Notes: generated by a model not told the origin, from the letters alone. 64,000 nt of DNA from Erythrophleum ivorense (GCA_026724425.1 JAIUCV010000084.1:3218001-3282000); one strand, 5' to 3'. Counted from the first letter of the stretch, positions 1-12,600 are shown. Made by a program: numbers and translations.

Positions 1-1458
1 GGAATAAAATGGAACCATAAAAGCAAAACGACGTCGTAAATAAAATATTTGCATGCAATGTAGCAGTTGATATTATGAATGAGAAAGAGGATCAAGAAAC
101 AAAGTCTATTGCATTGTACACAAAGTAATGATTTGGCCAAATCGAAAATAAGCAATAGACGCAGAACTAAAATCTCTTAGAAAGAGAAAAGTATTTGGAC
201 CATAAGTCCTTACACCTAAAAAGTGTAAAACGAGTGAGTTATAAATAGGCATTTGTGCCTAAGAAAAATGATATGAAGATATATAATCTCATGTGGTGGA
301 TGCAACTTTCAAGTTACTTAAGTTTGGCAGTAAAAGAAGAACTTGACATAACCCACTAAACAATGACATTTATATAAAAGTCCCTGAAGGATATAATCAT
401 TGAAGAATTAATAATTTAATCGTTATGTTCCTGAAGAACACTAGCTATTCAATCAAATGAAAATAAATATGTTTCATGGGTATAATCACGAAAGTGAATA
501 TATAAGGCTAACTAATACCCATGTATATTTATCAAAGTATTATGGATCAAAATAGATCTTTAATATGAATATCAAACTCTTGAAGAGTTATCAAAAATAG
601 TATGATGCAAAGAATATGAGATAAAAGATTTTGGAAGACAAAGTTGCCTTCGGTTATCTCAAATAGACAATTTAGCAAAAGATATGTTATCTTAAAAGAT
701 CATTGCAGTATATACATAAAGAATGCTCATATATATTTGGTCCCGAGGTATCATACTTAAAATGTTAATTGAGAAATGTATTGATCTTTTCACATAAAGT
801 TTGGACCCGAAGTTCAAAAGATCAAGAAATGATTGTTTTTGTGAAAATTTGTTATGGACAAGAAGTCCAATAAAAGATTATAAGATAATTATACGACCTT
901 ATTGACTGAGGCTATACTTATAGTAATCCCCAAAAAGATAGTGTATATGATTGGAATGTATCTCTTGAAGAAGGTACTTCAAAGGAGAGAAATATGATGA
1001 TGTGTGTGGTTGTACTCTTTTTCCTTATCATGGTTTTTATCCCATTGGGTTTTTCCACGAAAGGTTTTAATGAGGCAACAAAGAACACACAAATGAGAAA
1101 CACGAAGATCTCCTTTCCAAAGTCCTTGTCATTCACTTATGAGATCAAGTGGAGTGAAGAGAATGATAAAGTAGATTCATTACCAAATCCAAGAAGAACG
1201 GCGATGTCAATGTTTTAAAGATTGTTCAAGTGAAGATTTTAAAGGAGTTTTCATCTACTACTTTCAAGGAGTTAGTTTATCTTATTGGATCTTATCATAT
1301 CAAAGATCTAGACGGATGTTCTCATGAGGGAGAGTAATTGCGTGCTATACTCTTTTTCCTTTAACCATGGTTTTTCCCATTGGGTTTTCCTGGTAAAGTT
1401 TTTAATGAGGTAGCATTTTATGCGCATTACAACATTATAATAGACATCCAAGGGGGAG
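1..1458 (+). mobile_element. Decayed Ty1/copia pol remnant (RT to 3' end)
   Basis: No open frame survives, but conceptual translation gives Copia reverse-transcriptase signatures in the right order. Near 140-220 there is a segment like AIDAELKSLRKRKVFGP, followed near 355-400 by LNNDIYIKVPEGY, and near 620 by a KDFGKTK-like stretch. Upstream of the polypurine tract are two copies of a motif common in plant Copia 3' regions (TTTTTCC, CCCATTGGGTTTTTCC, GTTTTTAATGAGG), at about 1018-1078 and 1356-1412. The element is broken by frameshifts and stops, and its 5' half lies outside the window. Confidence 0.7.
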
Positions 1459-1622
1459 TGTTATGGGTTTAGTTCTTAGTGGATGCCCATTATAGGGCCC
1501 ACTATTCTTTGTATACATGTTCTCTTCTACCCTAATATTATACTCTATATAAAGAGCTATTCTACTCATGAATAAGATCATCTCATTCTCTCATTTCTCA
1601 CAACAAAAAATAAATTATTACA
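1450..1622 (+). mobile_element. Polypurine tract and probable short 3' LTR of the decayed Copia
   Basis: A polypurine tract (AAGGGGGAG, 1450-1458) is followed directly by TGTTATGGG, the expected LTR start. A promoter-like CTCTATATAAAGAG lies near 1541-1554. The probable LTR end is TTACA at 1622, giving about 164 bp with TG...CA ends. The second LTR is not in the window, so the end point is inferred. Confidence 0.55.
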
Positions 1623-2129
1623 AAATATTGATGTCGTTTGTGTGTTTTTGGTGTTTGTGTTTTGAAGTTTGAGTTTTATTTTGTGCGCGTTTTTGTGTTT
1701 TTATTTGGTTAATATTAAATTTAATGTTTTGTTTTAGACAGTTAAGTTTTTGTGCGTTTGGTGTTTGTGTTTTGAGTTTTTTTTTTTTTTTTTGTGTTTG
1801 TTTTTTTTTTTTTTTTATTGAGAGAACGAATAAAATAGTCTAAAATAACCGCCACTTATTCTACCAATCATCTCCTAAAAACCAAAAACCAAAAACATTT
1901 TGAAAAACAATATTACGGTATTAACCGAGTCTAGAAATGAATCATCATATAGCGAAGAAAAGAAAACTTACTCTTGAAAATGAATCATCTGAGTATTTAC
2001 CGACTGGGTTGCTGACTCATACTCTTAACCTGAAAAACGTAATCTAAAGTGTTGTCAAACTACAGATAAACTAATATCACGAAAATATACTAAAAAGAAA
2101 CATAGAATGAAATCAAATTACCTTTAAAA
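1623..2129. other. Intergenic, T/G-rich tract then AT-rich DNA
   Basis: 1628-1820 is rich in GTGTTTGTGTTTT-type words and ends in two long T runs. Similar T/G-rich text recurs near 2985 and 4800, so this tract probably belongs to the same local repeat family. No coding potential was seen in the rest. Confidence 0.5.
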
Positions 2130-5100
2130 AAGGTTTGACTCTTTGAAGAACATAAGTGTCTAACTCAGCGAATTAGCAAAAAACGGAGGACAAACAGAGA
2201 ACCTTTGAGTAAGTCAGTAAACATAGAGCGGATAAAATACAGAATAATAAGAGCTATAAACAAGCAAAAATTACCGAATCTTACAGTTTCGCTAACCTGA
2301 TTACCTGACCTTTTTGCATTAGTGTTGTTTAGCTCTGAGATGGTGAGAATAGGCATACATTATTTAGAAAATTATGTAATATATCTTGTAAACACTAAAA
2401 ACTACATATACCAATCATCTCCTATTCACTTCCACAACACCACTCAGGAACCAAAATACTTATAAGCTTTGGCCGAATACTAGCTAATAAGGCTTACCTT
2501 TCAAAGGATTTTGGACTTGATGCATTAGTCCTCCTGCAAGTTAAAAAGCAAATTAGACACTTCACATACCATTTTTGATATTTTTTGCTAGAGTATGTCG
2601 ATCAGCAGGCTTTATCTACTCCTGCAAGTTACAAATAAATTAAACACCTCGGCATAAAGTTATTAAAAAAATATAGAGAAATTAAACATTTCTTCAAACG
2701 CACAGCAAAATAGAGAATGTTACCTCATATACATGAATGAAAGTCCGCTAGAGGCACATTAAGCACAAAAAAGGGTTTACAATACCTACTTACTACACAG
2801 TCAGATCCAAACATCAACAAAATGCCTGATTAATGAGAAATGACCATTCACATAAGAAAATAGATGCTTCAAAGTAAGTGATATATTGTGTTCTGAGTTC
2901 ATGGAGTGTGGAAGTTTTGATCAGTGTTTTGCTTATTTACTGTTTGTGTTAGAATTTTGCTATGATTGAGCGTGTGTTGATTTGTTCTCTTGTGTTTGAA
3001 TTTGCGTTTGGAAGTGTGTTTGTGTTATGTTTTTTGTTTTGTGTTTAAATTTTGTTTGAGCGTTTTGGGATAGTGCATACGAACAGGTAGAAAATGCATG
3101 CGAACAAGCCCAACAAAGAAAGAGAGACATACTTCACCTGAACCCTTGTTCTTGGTGAGCGAATGATCTCCAGAACTTTCATTTTTGCAGCTTCAAGATC
3201 CTTTCTAAGACAAAAAAATCTAATCAGTAAAGTCAGTACACAAGAGAGTAAACAAAGAGCGGCTAAAGTACAAAGACTATAAGACCAAGAAAAATTATAT
3301 AATACCTAAGAGGGTCGTTTCGCTTAGCTTATGTTCACAGAACTCCATGAATAAAGCTTATTCCTTTTGCATATATCTAAGTGTTGTTAACTGTGAAATA
3401 GAGAGATGAGATGAACATTATTTTCAGAAGCAGGAAACAATATTGACACTAAACAGTAAAAATACTTTCTCCTAAATATTATCAAGTCTTAGACTTTTCA
3501 TGTTTCTAAACAAATACTAGATAGCTTCTAGACCTTCCTTACCTTTTAATGAATTTTCAACAAATCTCATTATCTTCTCTAAAGAGATAAGACGATCAGC
3601 AAGTTTTATGTCCTCCTGCAAGTTACAAACAAAATTAAACACTTAGTTATACATACAGTTTTTAAAATATCCACTAACTTGTCTTCTCTGCACACCTCTC
3701 TATAGCATATAAACTAGGGCTGCCGGTCTTAGACCCCCCAAACTAAACGATAGAGACCATTGCTTACACTTAACAAATATAAGCCACACAGAACATAAGA
3801 AAACAAACATATACCATACAAAGATTACCTTTACAGAAAGTAGAGAGGAATAATTTTAGCCATCTCATTATCACGATATTCTCCGATATATTCTGCATTG
3901 TACGCATGACCACCCTCTACAAGAATGTTAAAAAGAAAGTTATACTAGTAATACTTTTAGTCAAGTATGTAAGCTAGTGATGACATTGAAGACTAACCTG
4001 GACCAAAGAACTGAATCAATGTTGAAAGCCAAAACAATGTCTACACTAAAGAGACAAATATGCATAACAAGATCCTCTTTGTGGAGAGCTCAGATACTTC
4101 ACCTTAACCCTTGTATGTTCTTGGCTAGTGAATAGTCTCCTTTTTGCTCTTTGGAGCTTAAGTATCCTTTCTCTTGAATCAAACAAGTGAGCGAATCAGC
4201 AACAAACAGAGGACAAACATAGAGAGCGGATAAAACACATAATATTTATAGACTACATGATTTCACAGTTTGGCTAACCTGACCGTTTTGCACAAGTGTT
4301 GTTTTAGCTCTGAAATAGAGTATACGCACACATTATTTAGAAAATCAGGTAATGACTTGTGACTAAATAATAATATACCATCATCTCCTATTCGATTCCA
4401 AAAGACTACTCAGCAACCAAATACTTTGAACAAGTCTCTTTGTGAATGTTGCTGCAGTAATCCTCCTGCAAGTTATAAAACAAATTAGACACTTTATTTA
4501 TTAAAAAATACAGACATTTCTAAAAATGCACAGCAACATACAGAATGTTACCTTCATATACATGAAAATCCGCTGGATATTAGAGACACATTAAGCACAA
4601 AAAAGGTTTTACAACATATACTTACTACACAATCAGATCCAAAAATCAACAAATTGTCTGATAGCTGAGAAACGACCATTCACATAAGACTATAAATGCT
4701 TCAAAGTAAGTGATATCGTGTTTGAGTTCATGGAATGTGAAAATTTTGATCACAGTGATTTTTGGTTTTTACTGTTTGTGTTAGAATTTTGTTGTGATTG
4801 AAGCGTGTGTTGAGTTGTTTTTGTTTTGTGTTTGAATGTGCATTTGGAAGCGTGTTTGTGTTCTGTTTTTCGTTTTGTGTTTGAATTTTGTTTGAGCGTG
4901 TTTTGCGTTTACTGTTTTTGTTAGAATTTTGTTGTGATTGAGCGTGTGTTAAGCTGTTTTTGTTTTGTGTTTGAATGTGCATTTGGAAGTGATTGGGCTG
5001 AACATGTAAAAAATGCATGCGCAAACAAGCCAGACCAGAAGACCGGTCTGTTCAGTTCAAAGAAAGAGAGACGTACTTCACCTTTAACCCTTACTCTTGG

Positions 5101-5990
5101 TCAGCGAATGGTCTCCGGAACTTTGATTTGTTTGCAGCTTCAAGATCCTTGCTCTTCAAGGCAAAGAACCTTATCAGAATAAAAGTCAGTACACAACAGA
5201 GAGAAAACAAAGAGCGGATAAAATACAAAAGACTAAACCAAGAAAATTAACATAATTTAAAGTTTATGTTCACAAAGACTCCATGAATAAAGTTTAATAT
5301 TCCTACTATTGCATATTTTAAGCCTTGTTAACTAAGAAATAGAGATGAGATAAAACATTATTTTCAGAATCAGGAAACAATCTTATGGACACTAGACAAT
5401 AACCAATAGTATCCTTTTGACCTCCAACAACAAACCATTCAGCAACTAAATATATTGTCATTTCTTTGCCGAAAGTTTTAGTATTGTCAAGTCTTAGATT
5501 TCATGTTTCTAAGCAAATACTAGCTTCTAGACTCTTACCTGAACTAATCATCTTCTCTAACGAGGTAGGACCATCCGCAAGTTTTATGTCCTCCCTGCAA
5601 GTTACAAAAATATTAAACACACCTCTCTTACCCATCATGATCAAAACAGCTTTGAAAAGTGGAATTAGCAGAAAAGATTTATGATATAATTAAGCCAAGG
5701 ATCTGAATCAGTACCATTGCTTACACTAAACATATCTACAAGACCCACACAGAACATCAGAAAACAAACATATACCATACAAAAAAATTTACGAATAAGA
5801 GAGGAATAGTAAGATCTATTCATTCCAAAATGTGCTCGAGTCTGGAATTTCATAATTCAACCCTTAGACACAATATAAATCGGAACACATCAGAAAGTTT
5901 TTTTTACAAGAAACCCGTAACGTATCCAGAGAAAATGGTACACAAACTTGATTTCTTGCATAGTAAAAAAAGATAGATGTCATAGAGATA
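2130..5990. repeat. Tandem segmental duplication, unit about 1.9 kb
   Basis: Matching landmarks show two diverged direct copies. The block ending GCTTCAAAGTAAGTGATAT is near 2867 and 4697. TACTTCACCT...AACCCTT and the following CAGCTTCAAGATCC are near 3130-3205 and 5075-5150. The motif AGAGCGGATAAAA is near 2226 and 4216. The CCTGCAAGTTA block after the EDIKLA-type exon is near 3612 and 5589. Unit A is roughly 2130-4070 and unit B roughly 4080-5990. Borders are approximate. Confidence 0.6.
4757..4990. repeat. 139-bp internal tandem duplication in T/G-rich DNA
   Basis: The word ACTGTTT.TGTTAGAATTTTG starts at 4772 and again at 4911. Each copy continues through GATTG.AGCGTGTGTT and TTTGAATGTGCATTTGGAAG. 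Unit A of the 1.9-kb duplication has only one such tract (about 2940-3065), so this expansion followed the larger duplication. Confidence 0.6.
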
Positions 5991-6345
5991 AAGGCAAACG
6001 AAAGAACAATTGACAACAATGGATCACAAAGCTGATATAGTTACATCGGCTTTGGCTCATGATGATAAATTAAGAAAAGCATACACGAATATCATCACAG
6101 AGAGTTCTAAATCGCCACGATTTTTCCGATTTGTCAAATCAAAAGACATGTAACCAATTATCTTCGAAAAAACCCTAAAATCGCTAAAACCAGAGAAATT
6201 TTTTGATTTCTTAAAGAATTGCAAATTAACAGGAGATGATGATCCATGACGAACATCTTCACACTGGCTCTAATTCGCTACTTTTTCTGTATCAAAATCA
6301 AACGTGAAAGTTGTAAGGAATGAAATTCGTACCTTGTTCATTTTC

Positions 6346-6887
6346 TGGGTAATCAAAAGTACTCGCGATTTAGTTTTGAAAAACGGCCTCCGTAATCGGA
6401 AGGGTTAACGAACTCAAATCCACCACTGTGATTCGTCCTCACCGCCGATTCGAAGATTGACCAGATAGGGAGCGTAATTTCAGTCGATGACCAGATAGCT
6501 TTTTGAGTCGGTGAATGCTTCTACTTATAAGTTGTTACGGCATGAATTGAAAATTACTAAAATACCCTACTTTGTACCGTTAGAAGGACACCTATTGGGT
6601 TTGTTTTGATTTTGAATTGGAATGGTTGTTGTTTTTAATCCCGTACTATGGAGATTCAAATTAGAATCTTCGAAGGTTTCGAATCACATGGGATGATCAT
6701 AAATTTTGGTTCGACTAGTATCGGGTTTACAGTGATTTCGGTTTATTATTCAGCCAATCGTTCGAGCTGTTATATATATAACCAAATGGTATATACAAAA
6801 TGTTTTTTAAGATGTTAACTCCATATTTTACCTCCGACTTTCTCATCCTAAAACTTATTTGATTAAAGATTTAGCGTGGATTTCTAT
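6346..6887. other. 5' flank of the decayed gene, then AT-rich intergenic DNA
   Basis: 6346-6540 would be the 5' leader and promoter of the minus-strand decayed gene. The remainder, including a short TATATATA at 6772-6779, has no gene or repeat that I can name. Confidence 0.4.
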
Positions 6888-7208
6888 GGGGGTTATTGGA
6901 TTGATGATTTAAGAGGATTTGTTTTTTTTTCCAAATCACCTCTTATTGGATTTAGTATTTATAAAAATCACTAACAATCCAATGTTATTGAACTAATCAT
7001 TTGTACAAATTCTTTAAAATCTCCTCTTATTGGAAAATTAGGATTTCACTAATAAAAACTGTTTTGAGGGATTTGTGAAAGATTTTCTAGTTAAAAACAA
7101 AAGAATCCAAATACCACCTTATGAGGTGAGATTTTCCAAATCCTCTTAAAACTTCATAGATTTGGATTTATCCAAATAACTCCAAATCATTGATACAATA
7201 AGCCCCCC
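6888..7208. mobile_element. MITE copy 1, about 320 bp with GGGG(C)TTATTG inverted ends
   Basis: The left end GGGGGTTATTGGATTGATGA is the imperfect reverse complement of the right end (GGGGGCTTATTGTATCAATGA when reversed). A near-identical copy lies in the intron of the LEA2 gene at 58119-58436, which proves a dispersed unit. No clear target-site duplication was found, so the superfamily is not assigned. The right end lies 3 bp from a Helitron start. Confidence 0.75.
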
Positions 7209-7650
7209 ATATCTATTAAAATACACAAACCAATAACATGTAATTAACCCAAAAAAATAAAATAATAACTGATCGAACCAAAACAAAGAATTGTGTGATT
7301 TGTAATGAATTGTGATCAACCCTCTCCATATTGTGGACACGTGGACACAAGAAAAGATGACACATGGCATATAATTTTCATTTTAAAAGAAAAAATTCAA
7401 AAGTTTAATAGAACATCAATGCAATTTTGGATATTTTTTTTGTGCTCATTGTAACTTATAAAATAAATCTTCATATAATTTTCATTTAGGAAAAAAAATC
7501 CAAAAATTTAATGGAATTTCAATTCAACTTTTGGTCTTCTTTTGTGCTTATTGTAACTTACAAAATAAAGAAAACTATTATATTACTCTAAGACTACTAC
7601 CCTTCAGCTTCCATCTTGAATCACTATTAAACATCTAAATTCTCTTAATA

Positions 7651-8365
7651 CTAGGGAAAAAATCGCGCTTCGCGCGGAATCTGACGTTGTTATTATTATT
7701 ATGGTTAAATTTTTTGTTGAGAATATCAAAATTTATAGTTTAATTTTGTATTTCAAAAGTGTGCACAAAGTAATTAAATAAAATTTGGGGGTGGGCATGA
7801 TTCTCATATCCCTTCCAGTCCCGTTATGTTATGTCTCGTCTCATCCCGTTCCGCCCCGTCCCGTCTCATTATGTTATGTCTCGTCTCATCCTATTTCGTT
7901 CCCTCATGTCCCGTTCTGTCCCATCCAGTTATGTTCCATTCGCTTCTGTCCTATCTTGTCTCGTCCCGTTTCATCCCATTTCGTTTTGTCCCGTCCCATT
8001 TCATTATTTATGTTCTGTCTTGTCTCATCCTATTCCATCTTGTTCCGTTCTGTTCGGCTCTGTCCCGTCATGTCCTGTTCCATCCCGTTCTATCATGTAT
8101 TGTTTCGTCTCGTCCTAACATGTTCCCTCCTGTCTCGTTCCATCACATCCTATTTTGTTCTGTCTCGTTCTATTTCGTTCCGTTTTGGGCCAATTTGTTT
8201 ATCTTGGTTTGAGGTCGGGTTTTTTTATTGGAAAATAGGGGCCATTGCATGATTAGAGAACAATTTTTAAAAAATTTAAACCTGCTGATGTTTCAAGTTT
8301 TTTGGCAATCTCTTTGCTGATGTGGAGGGCTGAGAAGAGACTTTATTTAACTTTATTTATATAGA
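7651..8365 (-). mobile_element. Nested non-autonomous Helitron
   Basis: Read on the minus strand it starts A|TCTATATAAATAAAGTT at 8365 and ends with the hairpin CCGCGCGAAGCGCG, then ATTTTTTCCCTAG|T at 7651. These are textbook Helitron termini. It is 715 bp and sits inside the older Helitron 7212-8641. Most of its interior is a pyrimidine-rich minisatellite, and there is no protein-coding content. Confidence 0.8.
7800..8190 (+). repeat. Pyrimidine minisatellite, variants of CCCGTCTCGTT
   Basis: About 390 bp built from degenerate TCCCGT/TCTCGT/TTCCATCC words with almost no purine runs. It leaves all three plus frames open over most of its length, producing low-complexity S/P/R/F-rich translations that are not genes. 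Confidence 0.75.
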
Positions 8366-8641
8366 TATATACAGAGAATTGGATCTAGCAAAAAGCGGTG
8401 GCGGGAAAACAGAGTATGTTCCATGTAGCGGTGAATAAATAAAAAGAGTCAAATGTATAGAGATATGTGGTATTATGCAAAACTGTATATTTGAAAGTCA
8501 GTCGCTAACCAAGCAAATGAGAAGTAAAATGCAGATGTTATTTGAGTTAAAGTATTAATCACAAATCTATAATTATTTTATAGCATTCTTCTTAAATTAT
8601 AACAATAGAAAAACTTGCGCGTTTACGTGGCATTAGTCTAA

Positions 8642-9689
8642 TAAACTATGATATAGTTAGGGTCTGACTAGTTTAAACGCTGCGGTTACTGTCGCGATTG
8701 TGGGAGTTTGCGGAAGTGGAGTTTACGGTTAAACACGTAATTAAGCTGTTTATGCGACTGATATAGCTAGCGATTGAGAGCGGATGCTTTTGCAGAATAT
8801 TTTTGACTGGTTGATCAGCGGGTGAAATAGCGGTTAAATAATAAATTAACAATATAAACACATTTTATAATTATAAAACATCAAAACAATATTATATTGA
8901 ACAATTATAAATTTATAGTTCAAGATAATTAATAATAAAAATTTATAAAAAATAATATGTATGTAATACTTATGTTTATATTTTAATTTCTATAATTTAG
9001 ATAAAAATGTGATTTCTATTAAAATTAGTGTGGAAATTAAATTTAGATTACCATTTTATTTGTTAGATATATATATTAGTATGAAGTGAACATTTATGAA
9101 GAAAACTTTAATTTGTAGAACTTAGAAATATAAAATTATGATATATTTTTAATGGATTTTACCAAAAAAATACTAAATATTTTTATTTTTATTATGATTT
9201 CTAAATCTTATTTTTTAATAAAGATTATTATTTATTTTCTGATTTTAAATAAATTAGTGTTTTTTTTTTTTTAATTATCCACATGTAACCGTCCGCAACC
9301 GCAAACGCTACTGGAAATGAGCTTTTGATAATTTTGAGGGATCTGGAGCGGTTTGAAGTGGCCGAAAACGTTTGCGGTAATTGTTGTCAACGCCAATAAC
9401 CACTACTACCCGTAAAAGCTGCGTTTGCGAGTGATAGAAGGTGAACTAATGTAGCACTTAATAACTCAACCTATAGTGCAAGAATTCTTCGGTAGCGGTC
9501 ACATAATCAACCTAATGAATGACGGAAGGTAGAAGACGCCGTTAACGCGTCGAGATATAGTTAACGGAGTTACACAGCTCGTTTGCAAACTAGTTCTCTC
9601 CTTAATATATTAACCCTCTCATCACCTCTCCCACCTCTCACTCTCTCTTCCCCCATTTATATCAAGGAGGGGAGAAAAAAAACCCAACA
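8642..9689. other. Probable decayed TIR element, then pectate lyase promoter
   Basis: 8665-8850 and 9285-9440 are rich in GCGGTT, GTTTGCGG and CCGCAAACGC words in opposite orientations, flanking an AT-rich core. This looks like the two ends of a decayed non-autonomous DNA transposon, perhaps hAT-like. No target duplication was found. 9450-9689 is the promoter and leader of the pectate lyase. Confidence 0.35.
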
Positions 9690-12600
9690 ATGGTGGTCGC
9701 TAGAAGATTATTCTCAATCTCAGCAACACTGATCATAATTCTGCCACTTTTGGTCAATGTAAACGCGTAAGTTCTGAAATTCTCAAAAATGTGGATGTGA
9801 TCTTGGAATTTTTGTCTAGGACAGAGATTCTAACGTTGCTGTTTTGTCTCTGTATGTTACAATGCAGAGTTCAAGAAACAGAGGAATTGAAACCTGAGAG
9901 CTCAAGAAATACATCAATGGTGGATTAGTGAGTTCTCACTTCAGTTTTTTTTGTTGTAGAATTGATCACACCGTTCAGATTGGATCTATGATATTAAATA
10001 ATGTGTTTTGCATGCTTTGATTTTCTCAGTGAATGGCATGAACACGCCGCTAAAGACCCACAAGAAATAGCAGCTATGGTCGATATGTAAATCTCTCTCT
10101 CACTATATGATTGGTAACATTTTTGAGTTATATGACCATAACTCAAATTTAATAAAGTGTAATGCATGTCACCAAATCAAAGCTTTAACAAATATACAGT
10201 AAAAATAGTTAATTATATATATTTTGTATTATAACGTCTAAGATAGACAAAATATGTGATGCTTTTAGTTGAGTGGTTGAATAAACCTATGTGTAGGCGT
10301 TGAAAAACATTTTTACATCCATAATTTCTCTGAATAGTAAAAAAGTTAGTTAACTTTCTGTGTAAGAAGATATTTTTATAGGCATTGTGATCCACGAAAT
10401 TGAAAATATCAAATATATAATTGAGATTTATATATGTGCTTCTATTTTTATCATTCCTGTGTCGTGAGGAAAAAAATAAATAAACATGTGAAACCCTTCT
10501 GACAGAAGAACAGCAATTTTATTGAATGAAGCGACACACCGTGATTCCCATTTATACCTCACTATTTCCCTCTTAAGATCCACCGACGCCATCGTAGTAA
10601 TGTTTACATACATTATACACATATTTGTAATTAGTATGCATAAAATATCTGATTTTATGGAGTTGAAATACAAAACGGTAATAACTTTGAAATAAGGGAA
10701 AAACAAAAAAAAAGCAACGAGAACTAATTACGTACACGTTCTATATCTACTTATATACTCACATCTAACTACACGTATACATTATGTTAAGCAACTAATA
10801 TGTAGAATATCACACTCTAATACTTAACTTCTTCTAAAATTATTGTTTTCTTTTAATAGATGTTCATATAGAAATCTGAATCTGGTACCTCATAGGTTCT
10901 GCATGTAAGTACGGAATTATAGAGAAAGGGAGAAATGACCCAAAAGTTCCCGTATGGGATCGTATCCCATGAAATATATAATTCCTTGTACAAGACAACA
11001 TTAAATAATCCACGTGGACCCACCTCACCTCATCAAATTAAATTCGATATTGCTTCCTTCCTATTTGTGTCTCATCTAGCTTGACTTTGTACACAATCTA
11101 GTAAGTAACTATTTTGGTTAGGAGTCGACATCCGGTAATTTTGTTCGGGTATTTCAGGTTGTTTTTGGGTAGTTCGGATAGTATGTCGGTATATCATAAC
11201 ATATAGTTTTCGTAATTTTTCTTGAGTAAGTTCATGTAAATTTCGGATAGTTCGAAACCAATCCGAACCACACCAAAATTATTTTGACTCTGTGTCAGTT
11301 ACTCAGTTTTCTCTTGTATTACCAAAACCTACACGGAAGCAAGATCTATCCAAACCAAACCATTTAATCAAAATATATGGGTCTTAAATCTCATAATTCA
11401 AATTGTCCAAAACCTGAAAGAACCGACTCAAAGATCCAAACCGAAACCAAAACTGTTTCGACTCTATGTCAGTGACTTAGTTTTCGACCATAACCAACAC
11501 GCAAGATCTATCCAAACCAAACCATTTAAATATATATATATATATATATATATATGGGTCTTGAATCTCATAATTTGTGAAAGCCCCCTTAGTCCAGTTT
11601 TGACTAAAAAGTTCATTAATATTTTTATTTTTTTGTATAAAAAACAAATTTCATAATTCGAATTATCCAAAATCCGAAAGAACTGACTCAAGATCCGAAT
11701 CACAAGCTAAGGTTTCACAGGTTTATTTGAATACTTAATCACAGTTTAATTAAAAAAAATACAATCATCACAACTTCTACAATTTTGTTACCAATCAAAC
11801 TTCAAATAATTTTTAAAGTAATAATAAGAGTTTTTACAGCCAAAATCTTTACGGGTAAAAGCTAACATTAAAAATCAAAAAGCTAGAGCTACATTCCTTA
11901 CTAATATGGACCATAATATGTAAACATGTATTCTCTTTTTAAAAATTTTGATTTAATTAAAATTCTTCATGGGACTTTCAGGAGCATACGGAACAGTACA
12001 GAGCGGAGGAGATTAGGCTACTTCTCCTGCGCAACCGGAAACCCTATCGACGATTGTTGGCGATGCGATCCAAAATGGCATCGCCGAAGAAAGCGTCTAG
12101 CATCTTGCGCAATCGGATTCGGACGAAACGCAGTCGGAGGCCGCGACGGACGTTTCTACATCGTCACCGACCCATCGGATCACGATCCGGTTAATCCAAA
12201 ACCCGGTACGCTCCGGTACGCCGTGGTACAAGACCGTCCGCTCTGGATCGTCTTCAAGCGCGACATGGTCATCACATTAAACCAAGAACTCATCATGAAC
12301 AGCTTCAAAACGATCGACGGTCGTGGTGTGAACGTGCACATCGCCGGCGGAGCGTGTATCACGATTCAGTACGTGACGAACATCATCGTGCATGGGATTA
12401 ACATTCATGATTGTAAGAGAACTGGTAACGCCATGGTTAGGAGCTCGGAGACGCATTATGGTTGGAGAACGATGGCGGATGGTGATGGGATCTCCATTTT
12501 TGGATCGAGCCATATTTGGATCGATCATAATTCTTTGTCGAACTGTGCTGATGGATTGATTGATGCCATAATGGGGTCTACGGCTATTACCATTTCGAAT

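Larger units (their letters stand above)
2130..6345 (-). pseudogene. Decayed, tandemly duplicated multi-exon gene
   Basis: On the minus strand a possible first exon ends ATGAACAAG with a GTACGA donor near 6336-6343. Downstream are short exon-like pieces with proper splice borders: TTGCAG followed by GAGGA recurs near 2530, 2620, 3612, 4462 and 5589. Readable pieces include EDIKLADRLISLEKIMRF (about 3543-3616), KDLEAAKMKVLEIIRSPRTR (about 3140-3210) and GGHAYNAEYIGEYRDNEMAK (about 3845-3915). I do not recognise the family. Copies differ by small indels and stops, so the locus looks non-functional, though a much-spliced expressed transcript is not excluded. Confidence 0.4.
7212..8641 (+). mobile_element. 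Non-autonomous Helitron (interrupted by a second Helitron)
   Basis: It starts A|TCTATTAAAATACAC and ends with a hairpin-like GCGCGTTTACGTGG then CATTAGTCTAA|T, fitting Helitron rules (5' TC, 3' CTRR, insertion between A and T). Its 3' part is clearly related to 36900-37371: shared words include GCTAACCAAGCAA, CACAAATCTATAATTATTTT and ATAACAATAG.AAAAC. Without the nested insertion it is about 715 bp. No Rep/helicase coding was seen. Confidence 0.65.

Noticed and set aside
4728..5024. 98-codon minus-strand frame rich in Q, N and K
   Set aside because: Product of the T/G-rich tandem tract; no family likeness and biased composition.
7785..8252. Three overlapping plus-strand open frames of 95-155 codons
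   Set aside because: They are frame-independent readings of a pyrimidine minisatellite, low-complexity and inside a Helitron.
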